A stretch of DNA of 64,000 nt from the NCBI GenBank assembly GCA_019614645.1, contig JABWDB010000018.1, positions 5,728,501 through 5,792,500 on the forward strand, read 5' to 3'. This DNA comes from Stratiolaelaps scimitus (Eukaryota; Arthropoda; Arachnida; Mesostigmata; Laelapidae). The notes beneath the pieces were generated by a model. That model worked only from the letters and a program-made list of their open reading frames with translations, did not search any database and was not told the DNA's origin. Both the position numbers and the translations under genes were made by a program. Below are positions 23,280-34,177 of this stretch, piece by piece; positions within the stretch are counted from its first letter, which is position 1, and each line of letters begins with the position of its first letter.

Positions 23280-25400
23280 GTCGTGTTCTGCTCCACGTTG
23301 TGGCACAGATTTCTATGCAACGGTGAAATCTTGAGAAGATGACCACCCCCAGCGCTAACAGGGATTCACCTTGTTCCCTTCTTTACCTTTATCCAATCGT
23401 CACTCGGGTTAATCATCTGTAATCGTGAGCTGTTTCTGCGACACCCTTCGCTAATTCGAAGTCGTTCATAACCAGTCGATGAATCAGTCACAGCCTGCCG
23501 CCGTTGGTCGCCGCCGGAACCCAGCTAAGCTAACGAGGACACATAAAGATATGGTGTAGCAAGAAACAAGCAAATGAACTGCAAAGGGAGGAAGTTGCGT
23601 TTCTCTTCGCTTCTCTACGATGTATTTATGATATTTATTTACTACAACAGCCATCGTTTTGGCCCCCTCTGCCCCGTCCCGGTTTGTTGGGATAGTTGAA
23701 TCCTGAGCGAAGCTTGCTGCAGCTCTCGTGTTTTGCTTGGTTACTGTCTACCGCCGTCAGCACCCCCTGATGGATCATGTGTCAGCCAGGTGGCAGCTGA
23801 GCTGAGAGAATCGCCGCGCAGGAGCGAGCCAGCGACGCGATGCCACCTCTCGATTCGTCAGGAGGTCAGTTTTTATCTCAGTAACAGAGTTTTGGCGTGG
23901 AACAGCTCGCCCAGAAATGGCTTACGCTTTACAGATGTCGAGCACCTCGGCGCATGTTCGGACGTTCGTCAAAGCTGCTCACCAAGAGGTTTCGCGGTCA
24001 ATTCGATATTTTCGCGTATCTTTTAATTTAAAAGTCCTTTAGTCATCACCTGTCGTGTCAAGACCCTCAACCATTGGATCATGTCTCGAATCAGTTCTGT
24101 CTCCGACTCGTCAACGAGCTTCTTCACTTGCTTCTCTTCTTTGTTTTCGGCGATCAATCATCGGACGGATTTCGAGGTCGTGATACGGCGTGGCCACTAC
24201 GAACAGCGAACAAAAAAAAGACGAACATTGGGCCCTGAATTTTAATAGATTCGCCGACACTGCCTTTCGATGATAGATGCCTCTGGTGGTACGGCGATAT
24301 CGATGTATTCCCTTCAAAACAACACAGGTAGATGTATACCATAGATCTGTATGAGACTCCGTAGCTTGACTAGATTGGCAATCTAACAATTATTAACAAT
24401 TAAATTAATAATGTTTGCCCATTTTATCAATATGCACTTCCAATGCTCCTAGAAAAAAATAGCACATACATACTCAATGTGATCAAATCTCATATTATAT
24501 TTACTGGCAGATCAGACGCCGCCGGAAGAAGAGTCTCTTGAACGATTGTCTTGTTGTACACGTACGCATCCGCCGTATTTCGACCACAACCAATGATGAG
24601 CGTTAAGCCGAATCCCTAACAGCTGCAGACACCAACCGATCGTAGCGCGAGCCCAGCTTGCACGGTGCATCGGACTTCGAAGCAGATGAGCTGCCCGCAG
24701 CTTTCGTCTGGAAGTTTTACATGCTATTCGCGCTCTCTATCGCACAATAACAACGACAAACTGCTCCAACATAGTTGCACTCCATACACAGTCCTTGGGG
24801 CGTGGACGTTAAATGTTGGCTGTGAGTCAGCCTGAAAAATTCACCGCTGGAGCGTGACTTGAACTGTTTTGGATCGACCGGACAGAGAACGAACGCGAGC
24901 TCTTGCGCTCTGTGAATGTGGTGTTGCGGCCGTTCATCCGTTTGCCAGGCTATTCCCGCGTTAGATTTGCCAAACGCATTGCTGTAGACCTGTGCGTGTT
25001 TGCATTCACAGGAGCACTCCGCGAGAGTTTCACGTCTACGACTACTCCATAAAATGACTTGAAGGCACGCAGGTCTATTGCCAAACTAAAGCGCTCCCGA
25101 ATCTGAGGCCATCTCAACGAGCTGGCTCTCAGTGAGCTTCTGAGTTGGCAGAAGTGCGCTAATTACCATTATGGCAGGCTAGTTATGGAACGGGTCTGGC
25201 GGCGAGGCTGGGGGCTGCAGCCGAGTCTCTCTGCACGAGTCTTGGCTCGGTCTGCTCCGTAGAACAGAGCGACCACGTCTCGCGTCCGAGGGAATCATAT
25301 TCAGTAGCGGCGAGCCCTATCGTCGCTCTAGTTATTTACGTTACTGGCGACGACTTTAATATTCGCTGGCAGCGTTAGCCTTTCATAGACGTCATGTTTA
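23280..25400. other. Gene-free stretch
   Basis: No supportable gene. A 24-base segment at 24818-24841 resembles part of the SINE body at 25545-25568. A minus-strand frame at 24111-24389 has ordinary composition and no motif. Confidence 0.5.
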
Positions 25401-25404
25401 GTTG

Positions 25405-25570
25405 AGCCCGGTGGCATAGCTCATTCGTGTGGCCTGCGTTGCAACCGGCCGAGACAGGTAGACGCACACACGGGTTCGATACCCACTGCGGCACATTTGT
25501 ATTCGAGGGGTCGGTCATACGGGGTACACAAAAGAGAGTCAGCTGGCTGAGAGTCAGCCCGAAGATTATA
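25405..25570 (+). mobile_element. tRNA-derived SINE head and body
   Basis: The head reads GTGGCATAGCTCATTCG (A-box region from 25411), and GGGTTCGATACCC (25472-25484) is a strong B-box with self-complementary T-arm ends. The spacing of about 55 bases is longer than in a tRNA, suggesting an insertion. A body of about 85 bases follows and includes GGCTGAGAGTCAGCC at 25545-25559, a near-match to 24818-24832. The ends do not pair as an acceptor stem, so a functional tRNA is unlikely. Confidence 0.6.
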
Positions 25571-25599
25571 AGACGGCATATTCAAATGCTCACCTCGCC

Positions 25600-27780
25600 T
25601 TCGAGTCCGCGCCGGCATACTTCGTCTATTCACTTACGTCATCAATCATCTCGACTTGACCATAGTGTACACCGTCTATCCATAGTCTTTGATAATTTGG
25701 TAAGTTCGCGTCCGAAGGATCCCATGATGTGTCTAATTATTACAAGGCTATTGCATCACATTCATATGTATACTATGTAATTAGGTCCTGTGGACGCGCT
25801 CTGTCGAAGGGGATCGGTATTTCCGCGTTGTAGGGGCGGATTTCGTTCTTCTGCTATGGATGGCAGCATTGGTCGGTCCTTGTCTCACACCCTCGTCTTT
25901 TCCATATTCTCGCTCGCCAAGTAGAATAGGGTAAGGCTAACACCAAGAGAATATGCGAACGCCAGGATAGTTCGAAACCAAGCTAGTACGGGACGCTAAG
26001 AGTTGGGTGAGAGGAGACAGAGAGACAGAGAGAGAGAGAGAAATCGAGGATGCGCGCGTGAGAGAGCGGTACCACGAAGATGTAGCCAAAGAGCGGGCAA
26101 GAGGAGCTAGAAAGAGGATGGGGCGGCAATATTAATGAACGTGGCAGTCGTGTTGTTCTTCGGAGAAGATGATTCATTTTTGCATCTCGGCCCCCGACTA
26201 GCTACCACCTATAGCCGGCAGGGGTTAGCTCTCGCGCATAAACGCATCGAGACAGGGTACAAGCAGAAACGCCACAGACACCACCACCACCGCTGCGGCT
26301 GCTACCACTACTATCACGAGCGCCTGTAACCCTTTGCGAGGAATCTTCCGCACAGGTCCCTGCGTGTTCCTCCTGCCTAGTCGCAGGTTCGTTTCTCCAT
26401 ACAGCTCCTATACAAGCGTCTCTATTTCCGACTGACACCACCGCCGCCGGGCTTCGTTCGAGCGTCAGCAGAGAGAGAGAGAGTATCCCAAGGGTGTATG
26501 GCTCAGCCAGCTAGGTGCTGCGGGCTAGCCGCTAGATAGTACTGGCCCTTCACTGGCCCGACGTTGCGCGGTAACCACAGTGCGCCAGTTTTCAGACGCG
26601 CTCAGCCCTCTTCCTACTATTACTACTACCACCACTACTACTAGCAAGACCATTATAACCCCCTGCTCTGCCCTTTCTTTCCCCGGACCATAACCACGCG
26701 CTCCCCGGATAGCAGCAGCAGCAGCAGTAGCGGCAACGACGACGGCGGCGGCGGCGGTGGCAACCGAAGGCAGCCACGAACCGCTGTCGGTGCGCGGTTG
26801 AGAGATGACCAGACCAAGGGGTAGAACTCCCGACAATCATTCCCTTCTCTCAGTTTCGTTCTCCTCCTCGAGGATCCTTTCTCGTCCAACTTCTTCTTTT
26901 GCTCAGTCTTCGGGTGGGTGCTCACCCGAAGACCGGCCCTGCTCGCCCTCTCGTCTGCGTCCTCAGACTTCGCGATGCCGCCCATGCTGCTCGCCTCGCC
27001 TCGCATGTCCTCGCGCTATCTCTCTATCTGGCGCCTTTCATTTCACTGCCTAGTCTCAGTCCCCATCCGCTCCCATTCGCGTCCGTTTTTCGCCGTCTCG
27101 CCCCCGTACAATGTCCCAGGGATTCTCCAGCGGCTCGACGAGTTTTCCAATGCGTTCATTAAACATCCCAGTCCCCGTTTGCCTTGGACCTTTGTCCCTA
27201 AACCATCCGGCCTCGTTCTCGGCCCCCGTCCCAACAGGCAGAGCGGAACGAGAAACAACTATGCTTCACTAGAAGCGTCTCGACGACGCTGGCAGCTGCT
27301 CCTGGTTAGCTGGCCCTCCCGGCAACGGCCACCGCGACCGGACGACAAGTATCTCCTGTGTCCCTTCGCGCTCTCTCTCTCGCGCGCGTTTTTTTTTCTC
27401 CAGCTCCTTCATCTCTACAGCATTCGCTGCCGCCGTTGCCGCCGCCCGCCGCCCGCCGCGACGGCCACCGACGCCGCCTCTTGACGAAGCGCTGGAGTCC
27501 ATCGTCCACCAGGCCAGTCTTAAGGAAGAAGTGGCTGGCCGCTGGTCCCTTCGCCGATTCACCGTTCCCTGTTCACATTGTCCGAGAAACGGGGGAATAC
27601 GTGTTTGGCCCTTGATGGTCGGTCCACCGCCATTGCGAGGATGAGAGATGCTGAGACAGAGCGGGAACGTGGGATGGGGGTAGATAAAGATGAACAATTC
27701 CCGTACAAAGACAGAAGTTTTGCAGAGCAAGATCGAGCTAAGGAACTAGGGTAGTGGGACTGAAGTATTTGAACGATATA
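25600..27780. other. Gene-poor GC-rich stretch
   Basis: No supportable gene. It contains GA tracts at 26026-26041 and 26471-26482, CAG and GGC repeats at 26711-26757, a perfect 11-bp-arm hairpin at 26906-26933, and long overlapping frames on both strands at 26918-27730 that are Arg/Ser/Pro-rich and mutually antisense. Confidence 0.5.
26906..26933. repeat. Perfect hairpin, 11-bp arms
   Basis: GTCTTCGGGTG (26906-26916) pairs with CACCCGAAGAC (26923-26933) across a six-base loop. It follows a pyrimidine-rich tract ending in CTCAG, so it would sit at a possible exon start. Its function is unknown. Confidence 0.85.
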
Positions 27781-27861
27781 TAGTGTTGTGTTAATTGCAT
27801 TTCTATGTGGCGTCGATTTGACGCAGCCTTGTCATTATTGTCAACATTGTCTTACACACGG

Positions 27862-27869
<8 letters not shown>

Positions 27870-27907
<38 letters not shown>
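27870..27907. repeat. (TA)n microsatellite
   Basis: A pure TA tract of about 38 bp directly after a short (CA)n tract. Confidence 0.95.
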
Positions 27908-27909
<2 letters not shown>

Positions 27910-27910
<1 letters not shown>

Positions 27911-28560
27911 TTACGAATTATATGGTCTAACTTTCATGTTGCCTCAGAATATGAAATTGGCCCCTTGCTCATCGTTTCTCTCATTCACTAATCAACGATG
28001 AGATGGCGAGTGGACTTCCTCCTTCTGGCTGCTACTGCTGCTGGTGCCGCCGCTTCAGCGCGCTGAGTAATTCTGTTTCGCTATCTCTGAGTAAGCTCTC
28101 TCCCTTCCGACTGAGTCAGGGTGGGTTCTATTTTATATGGCAGCGTTAGGCATCGTTTGCTCCTGGCGCGGGGCAAGACATCCGCAGCCGCGTGGTAAGT
28201 CCCCCCGACTGCCCGGGCCTGCGTTTCGACGGCAGCTGCCCCCGATGACTCAGCACTAACTAAACTCTGCTCTACTCCAACGGAGCGGACGTATTTTTAG
28301 CTCAGCCTGTTGCAACTGGTTTGCTTCTCATTTAGTCACACACCCTGCTCTCTCTCTCTTTGGGTCGATAGCGTCATTGCATATGGATACTATTCACCTA
28401 CTCAAATAACCTGTTGGTTATGACGGCAACGGTGGACGGCGGCGGCGGCGGCGACTCAGAATCCGAGATCGCACGCTAATGCATTCAATACTATCATCTG
28501 TAATAGTATATAACGCAGCCCCAAAATAATTACGAGGAGGAATGAGGCTTGACAACGTGT
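27910..28560. other. No gene seen
   Basis: Contains a GGC repeat at 28439-28452 and a short CT tract near 28348-28360, and nothing else recognisable. Confidence 0.5.
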
Positions 28561-28654
28561 CAGTATGACAAATATATATTTATGCATATATATATGCTGC
28601 AATGAACACGAATTCAATGTTTATTTGGAACAAGAAGGCCCTCTCATGCGCAAA

Positions 28655-28690
<36 letters not shown>

Positions 28691-28770
28691 ATATCTATTT
28701 ATCTGTGCTATAAAAACCATAGTCGTGGGATCGAAGCAAGCTGTCTACAGGTAACAGCTCACACTCGTTC
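28655..28770 (-). mobile_element. tRNA-SINE-like copy ending in a TA array
   Basis: On the minus strand 28727-28737 reads GCTTCGATCCC, a B-box. Downstream comes an AT-rich tail and then a (TA)n array at 28659-28688. The order matches the element at 21030-21150. The A-box is not identified. Confidence 0.4.
28659..28688. repeat. (TA)n microsatellite
   Basis: A pure TA tract of about 30 bp at the presumed 3' end of a minus-strand SINE. Confidence 0.95.
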
Positions 28771-29247
28771 GGGTACTATTTTCGATCAGCGCGTATTGGT
28801 ATAGACCATGATTTGTATCAAGTTGTTACATTTCATCTATTAACATTTAGTACCAGTCGTGTGTTTTGGTTAGAAAAATATTTCTTGTATTATTATAAAT
28901 ACTCAAAATCATATGCTGGTCGGCGAATTAACTCGGACCCGTCAGGGCAGAAACCCAGCTTGACTCATTCAAGCACCGTGTATAAAAGTGTATTTTACAG
29001 CCGTAATCAAAATACAATTGACTATATTTTGCTAGCTAATAGCCATTTCTCCATCACCACGGCACCTGTTGTATGGCATTATTACGAGAAAAGTCGGGAG
29101 GAGAACATTGCCGTTTCAGCTGCAACCACTTTCGGGACAATCTGCGCTGCGTCGATAGAAGGCTCACAGCCGACGCTGGCATCGATCTCGCTTATCACTG
29201 AGACTACTCAACTTCAATCTAATGTGGCGGCTAATAATTTCCTGTGA
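28723..29247 (+). CDS. Candidate open frame in AT-rich DNA
   Basis: The frame is open from 28723 to a TGA at 29245-29247 (about 174 codons) in sequence of only about 43% GC, where stops are frequent. By my estimate a frame this long is uncommon but not impossible by chance in 64 kb. The composition is Ser/Thr/Tyr-rich in the first part and ordinary in the second, which includes AVSAATTFGTICAAS. No motif or family is recognised. The start overlaps a SINE-like relic, so at most the 3' part would be an exon. Confidence 0.15.
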   Translation, partial: SWDRSKLSTGNSSHSFGYYFRSARIGIDHDLYQVVTFHLLTFSTSRVFWLEKYFLYYYKYSKSYAGRRINSDPSGQKPSLTHSSTVYKSVFYSRNQNTIDYILLANSHFSITTAPVVWHYYEKSREENIAVSAATTFGTICAASIEGSQPTLASISLITETTQLQSNVAANNFL

Positions 29248-29259
29248 AACAGTATCGCA

Positions 29260-31200
29260 ACATGATTATTATTTAGACACCGGAAGGCATAGGTGTGTAG
29301 GGACGGCTCGGATACCTCTAAAGAAAACGTCTACACTCAAACGTAGCCTCTTGAATGACATGCTTTGCGTCAGTCTCTCCTCTGCCTCCAGCCGTTCCTC
29401 TGCAATGGCTTAACCGGCCAACTCTCTCTGAGTAACCTAGAGAACAGTTCGGGCCGTTGCAGATTCAGCGAGGCAGGGACAGGGGTTGCGTTTCCTTCGT
29501 GTGGCCTTACCGCCGTTCATTGCGTAGGTGCTCTTTGGCTTCGTGCATATCGTCTCGTTTCGCCCCGTCGCAGTCGTCGGCTGCGATGGCGACCGTGCGT
29601 GCTACCATGCTATGGTGCTACCATAGACACGCTTGCGACAAGGGAGGCAAAAGGCTGTGGAACGGGGCTACTCGTGCCTCCTGTTCCATCGGGTTGCACT
29701 GTCGGCCCCCACGGGGCCCTCTTCGGATTACCCACTAGTGAACGGAAGGCACTGTGCACGCTGCACGAGGATGAAGGTTCCTCTACGCCACGGTGGCCTG
29801 GCGGCGGCGACGCCGCAGAGTTCGAGCCATGGGGATCCCTGTGGCACGGGGCATGAACAGACCCGAGACGGGCGGTGGCTGGAGACCCGTGGAGAAGGCG
29901 AATCGGCTGCCTTGTTTGGAAACCTAGCGAGTCCCCGTTCACCCCGCAACGACCCCATCGCAGTCGGGCGGGAGCGGCTCCACAGAGGAGCACCGGGAGG
30001 GAACAGCAGAGCGGAGATGGATAAATAGCGCGAGTCGGTGAGTAAGTGAACGGGTGACGGCTCCACGCCTTGCCACGACGACTAGTTCCCCCTTTTCTAT
30101 ATCATCCTGCCTGTGCGTTCCTCCTCTATGCTAATATATTCCCCTTTACGCCGGCTACAGAACCGGGCCCTCTGCCGCCTCCGTCTCGCCGGCGTCTTCC
30201 CGTCGTCGCTGCTGAGGCCTGCAACGCTGCTGCCGGCACAGCCGAGGCGGCCCGACCGTTCGTTCCCTTGCCAGCAACTTGGAGAAGGATAGAACTCAAA
30301 CGCTCGCGCGAGAGAGAGATATAGAGGATGGAGAGAGAGAGAATGAAGGAGAGAGAGGAGGTGGCGGACGAGAGACCGATGGACCCGATGGGAGAGGGCC
30401 TTGCAGGGCAACTAGGACGGGGCCTGAACGGGTTCAGGCGAGGCTGTGTTGGGGTCGACAGGGACTTTGTTTGGCGAGGACTTTTCGTGAAACTTGTTTA
30501 AAGCGACGCGACGCTTAGATTTGAAATAGGACCAGCGAGCGAGCGAGCGAGTGAGTGAACCAGCAAGCTAAACGGGCGTATGTCCAGAACGGTCCCAAGG
30601 CTGGAGACATCAGCTGAATATACTCGACTAAATTCGAATACAATAACGACCGCACTAGCTAGAAAACGTTTTAGAAAGACGTACGAGTACTCCTCGCCTA
30701 GCACGTGCGTTCTTCGAACATAAAGAGCGCAACTCAGAGCGCAACCGACAGGCAGCAACTATACTGCAAGATAGATGCAGACACTGGGGCGGTATTTCGG
30801 ATACCGCGTACTGCCCCTCGCGTCGATGGCGTAATAGCTTGACGAAAGGAAACAACTTGTCTGCTGTTTATTCTTCGTAACGGCGCAACCTTAGCAGCTT
30901 TTCGTAGTAAGCAGGTAATTGTAATGAGGCTAGAAAGCGGGGGGCACTTGAGGTGGCGAAAATACAATAGCCATGATGATGGTGATAATGGTCTGCTAGC
31001 CGTTTTGCATCTGTATAGTGCTCGAGAAAATACAAGGCTCTAATAGACGTAAGCGTGCTGCGGCGCTCGGTGGTGATGCTGGGGAAAGGACTTCGGTGCG
31101 CGTCAGCGACGCGAGAGGACGATGGCGAATCAACTCGATAGTCGATTATCGATGACGATAATTTTCAGTATTTTGAAGTTAATGTTTAATCCACAGCACA
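29260..31200. other. Gene-poor stretch, GC-rich middle
   Basis: No supportable gene. Frames at 29365-30030 on both strands are mutually antisense and Gly/Pro/Arg-rich. A CTATGGT/ACCATAG hairpin lies near 29611-29627, GA-rich tracts near 30309-30360, and a (GCGA)n tetranucleotide repeat at 30534-30552. Confidence 0.5.
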
Positions 31201-31209
31201 CTGCAGACG

Positions 31210-31214
<5 letters not shown>

Positions 31215-31243
<29 letters not shown>
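31215..31243. repeat. (TA)n microsatellite
   Basis: A pure TA tract of about 29 bp, directly beside the SINE tail at 31254-31304. Confidence 0.95.
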
Positions 31244-31245
<2 letters not shown>

Positions 31246-31253
31246 TCACAACC

Positions 31254-31304
31254 GAGGTAAAGGTAAAGCTTTATTGATTTATTTAAGGAACTGCATAGAA
31301 TGCA
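31254..31304 (-). mobile_element. SINE/LINE 3' tail, same family as 14331-14478
   Basis: On the minus strand this reads TGCAGTTCCTT, then AATAAATCAATAAAG, then tandem TTTACC, ending beside the TA array. It aligns with the tail of the plus-strand SINE (TGCAGCTCCTT, AATAAACCAATAAAC, TTTACC) with about 35 of 41 columns identical by hand. The element body should extend towards higher coordinates (31305-31420), where a weak GGTTGTATC may be a decayed B-box. Confidence 0.65.
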
Positions 31305-31429
31305 GGTGGTACAAGGGTAAGTATTCAATTTTTTTGAATACGTCGGTCGTTACCAGATACAACCGGTCGTGGCTTTCATGGCTATTCTGCTTTTGCTTGC
31401 TCTTCTTTTTCTGTTCATGTTGATTCTAT

Positions 31430-33000
31430 ATAAGATTGGATTGTATCGACGACGCACGCCTCAGAAGGGGGCAGATATACCTACAAATGTACATCTCATG
31501 TCGTATATGCAAGGACATCATACATCGTTCAAGATCAATAGTATCCAGAGGCAGGCTATGTCCAACCACTTCCACGTGTCAGATTAGCTTGCCACAAGAC
31601 GTTGATCGCAGCCACTTACGTTGGCGGCCTCGCGGATACATTCAATCGCAAAATAGGTACTCAGCCGCATCAGTGAACTCCCATGAGATTCGTCAAAACA
31701 TAGCACAAACAGGGGGGATTCACCGATCGGCCGACCGCTGCCTGCTTACTTGCTTCCGCCCTACGTACGGTTACTTGTACAGATGCCAGTCGTTGTCTGC
31801 ATTGATGTTGATAGCGTGTAGTGAAGCGGCTAACGCTGCCAGCTCCGCTACCGTCGTTTCACAGCCATCGGCCTGAAGACAGCTCTCCGTCGCTCTCATT
31901 TTCCCGCAGCATCCACCGCTCGTGGCCCGCATCCGCTTGGCAGGTAGGCAGACAGGAACGAACGGACGGACGCACATTTACAACACCCGACGGTGATGAG
32001 CAGCAGCGACATATGGACATGGCGCAGGCCGACTGCAGCCAAACGTGTACAAATGCGATTGTATTCCCTTCTGCAGCTACAGCAGAACGAGCAGTACTGA
32101 CGCGCACACACACACACGGCCAGACCAACCGACAGATATACTCTCACCCGAATAACTCCAATGGTATAGTGTAGTAGTGAAGTAGTAAATATCAATTATA
32201 AGGTATCTCTGCCTGCTTCGATAACAGATTGCCACCAGCCACGAAGGCCGTCGACGATGCGAGCGAGGAGCAGTAGCTCCAATGGCAGTGAGGCACGCTA
32301 CAGCGCTATTCGGCCACAGGCTGGCGGAAGGGCAGCCACCGAGGTGGGCAAGCAATGAGGCAATGCAGGCCCACTTAGGAGATGGTTGAGTGTGGGGCCC
32401 ACCCTAAGGTGCGTTACGGGCAGGCTTCAAGTGACTGGGTGGGGGATGGGAATTGGAGGACGTTTCAGCTGCCAAACGGCGTGCCAAGCTCGAGTTCCGC
32501 GTAGATCGCAGCTCCATTCGGTGTAGCCTGATACAGCTAAGCATATAGCGTTGCTTCTGCATGGCAACTATGGCCAAGCGTGGCCAACTATGGCGAGCTT
32601 ATTGCCTTATCCAGATGGGAACGATCCTGTGAACCTTAGGTAAATCTCCCGAGTTACTGCGTTTTACGTTGAACAGCCACGAACGCTGATAGTTTAAAAT
32701 GTCGTACCATGATTGCTTGGATCTGCTGTGGTTGTAACACAAACATAAAATCATTAATGTTTAAGAAATCAAATCGTCCTACTCGGAAGAGATAAAAAAT
32801 GACGCCCATCTAAGGAAGCCTACAGAGAGCGAATATCCATCACACATGATGCTGTGCTCATATCACCTATTGTTCTACTGGTAAAAGAGGTTAGTTCAGA
32901 GCAATTCATAACAACCCATAAGGTACGAGTGGTTAGCGCCGATTAAGCACCCAGAGGAGAGATGGACACGAAAGGAGACTAGGCCAGAAGCAGAGTAAAG
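31430..33000. other. Gene-free stretch
   Basis: No gene seen. Short frames at 31369-31876 and around 32077-32355 have no recognised motif. A short (CA)n tract lies near 32105-32116. A GTAAGG word at 33001-33006 (after AAAG) resembles a 5' splice donor, upstream of the next candidate frame. Confidence 0.45.
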
Positions 33001-33024
33001 GTAAGGCGAGGCAAGAGTTTCTCT

Positions 33025-33888
33025 ATGTTCCAGCACCGCTCAATGGATCTACGACGGGATTGGGGGAATCCATGGAAGAAGGAGTTATCAGCAGCATCAT
33101 CATCGTTGTCAGGGGCCTGTTGTAACGTGACTGGTAGTGATGCCGTCGCTACCGCAAGCGGACAGCCGAGCGCAGGCCGCTGTCCTCTTCGCAGTGTTGG
33201 CGGCGGTGGCGGCGGTGGCGTTAGGGGCGTAGTTCGTTTGCAGTACTCACTGCCCGCCTCGCCACTGCTCCTGCTGGTGCTACCGGCGGACGAGGGCGCA
33301 GCTCGCTTTCGCGGCCGTAGTGATCAAGCCAACGCTTCCCTAGAGTGTCGTACAATGAGGTTTATGCCTAATTTATGGCCAAGTGTGTATAGCCAAGTCC
33401 GGCGGCAGCAGCAGCAGCAGCATCAGCAACCACCACTAGCACCATCTAGCGCCCACAGTAGCCGTTCAACCACTCCCACCGTCATCCCTATGCCGGTATA
33501 TACGACCACTACTACTCGCCACTGGCAGTCGCCATGCAACCCCCTGTATCAGCCCCTATTCAGGAACATCTCGCCACCTGGCTCTGCCCACCCCTATCGC
33601 GTGGGTTGCCGGTTCGGGCCTGCAACGTGGTCATGGAGGGGGCCTTGCTTGCCCACGGCTGAATTAGCCAAGCAGATCTGGCATCGGAACTTCTGCGCGA
33701 ACCCTCCCTCCCTCCCCCCCTTGGAACACGGTAGCGTCAGCGTCAACATAAAACTGCTCCCCAGGGAAAGCAGCAGCCTTCGTGGCTGCTTCTTCTTGGC
33801 CCGCAAACAAGATATCCCTCGCTTCCTATTGTCCCCGTGTCTCCGGTCGACAGCGGATGGTGCCGTCCCGTCTCGGTGCTGCTACTAG
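33025..33888 (+). CDS. Longest open frame, low-complexity protein candidate
   Basis: This is an ATG-to-TAG frame of 287 codons, the longest in the window. It has no recognised domain. Residues about 59-65 are a Gly run (GGC/GGT repeat), about 75-87 are Leu-rich, about 128-135 are Gln-rich (CAG repeat), and about 142-165 are Ser/Thr-rich and resemble disordered parts of transcriptional regulators. The second half is Pro/Cys/Trp-rich and less protein-like. By my estimate a frame of this length has only a modest chance of arising at random in this GC-rich stretch, but CAG and GGC repeats help keep frames open. It could be an exon whose real end lies before about residue 170. Confidence 0.28.
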   Translation: MFQHRSMDLRRDWGNPWKKELSAASSSLSGACCNVTGSDAVATASGQPSAGRCPLRSVGGGGGGGVRGVVRLQYSLPASPLLLLVLPADEGAARFRGRSDQANASLECRTMRFMPNLWPSVYSQVRRQQQQQHQQPPLAPSSAHSSRSTTPTVIPMPVYTTTTTRHWQSPCNPLYQPLFRNISPPGSAHPYRVGCRFGPATWSWRGPCLPTAELAKQIWHRNFCANPPSLPPLEHGSVSVNIKLLPRESSSLRGCFFLARKQDIPRFLLSPCLRSTADGAVPSRCCY

Positions 33889-34133
33889 ACGCTGCCGCCG
33901 AATCGACAAGGGATTAAATACTATTAAAGCATCAGAAGAGAGAACGCGGCATGAGTGACAGGATAGGATAGAGGCGGAGAAGCAAACGATAGAGCTAGCT
34001 AGAATCTAGTAGCTATACAGGGTCTACCAGGAGAGGTGCACTCACTACCTCGCGCAGCGTCGAACAGGAGTGCCTCATAGCTCGCCTAGCCTGTATACGA
34101 CAGCATAGAAGTCACCTCATACACTTATGCGAA

Positions 34134-34136
<3 letters not shown>

Positions 34137-34164
<28 letters not shown>
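34137..34164. repeat. (TA)n microsatellite
   Basis: A pure TA tract of 28 bp followed by CATATACATATAG and a GA tract. Confidence 0.95.

Positions 34165-34177
<13 letters not shown>

Noticed and set aside
25411..25492. Functional tRNA gene
   Set aside because: The box spacing is too long, the T-stem is imperfect and there is no acceptor stem.
26918..27730. Long antisense frames of 188 and 153 codons
   Set aside because: Both strands are open, the translations are Arg/Ser/Pro-rich with no motif, and the DNA is GC-rich with few stops.
29365..30030. Overlapping frames on both strands up to 163 codons
   Set aside because: Composition is typical of GC-rich non-coding DNA, with no start context, motif or splice support.
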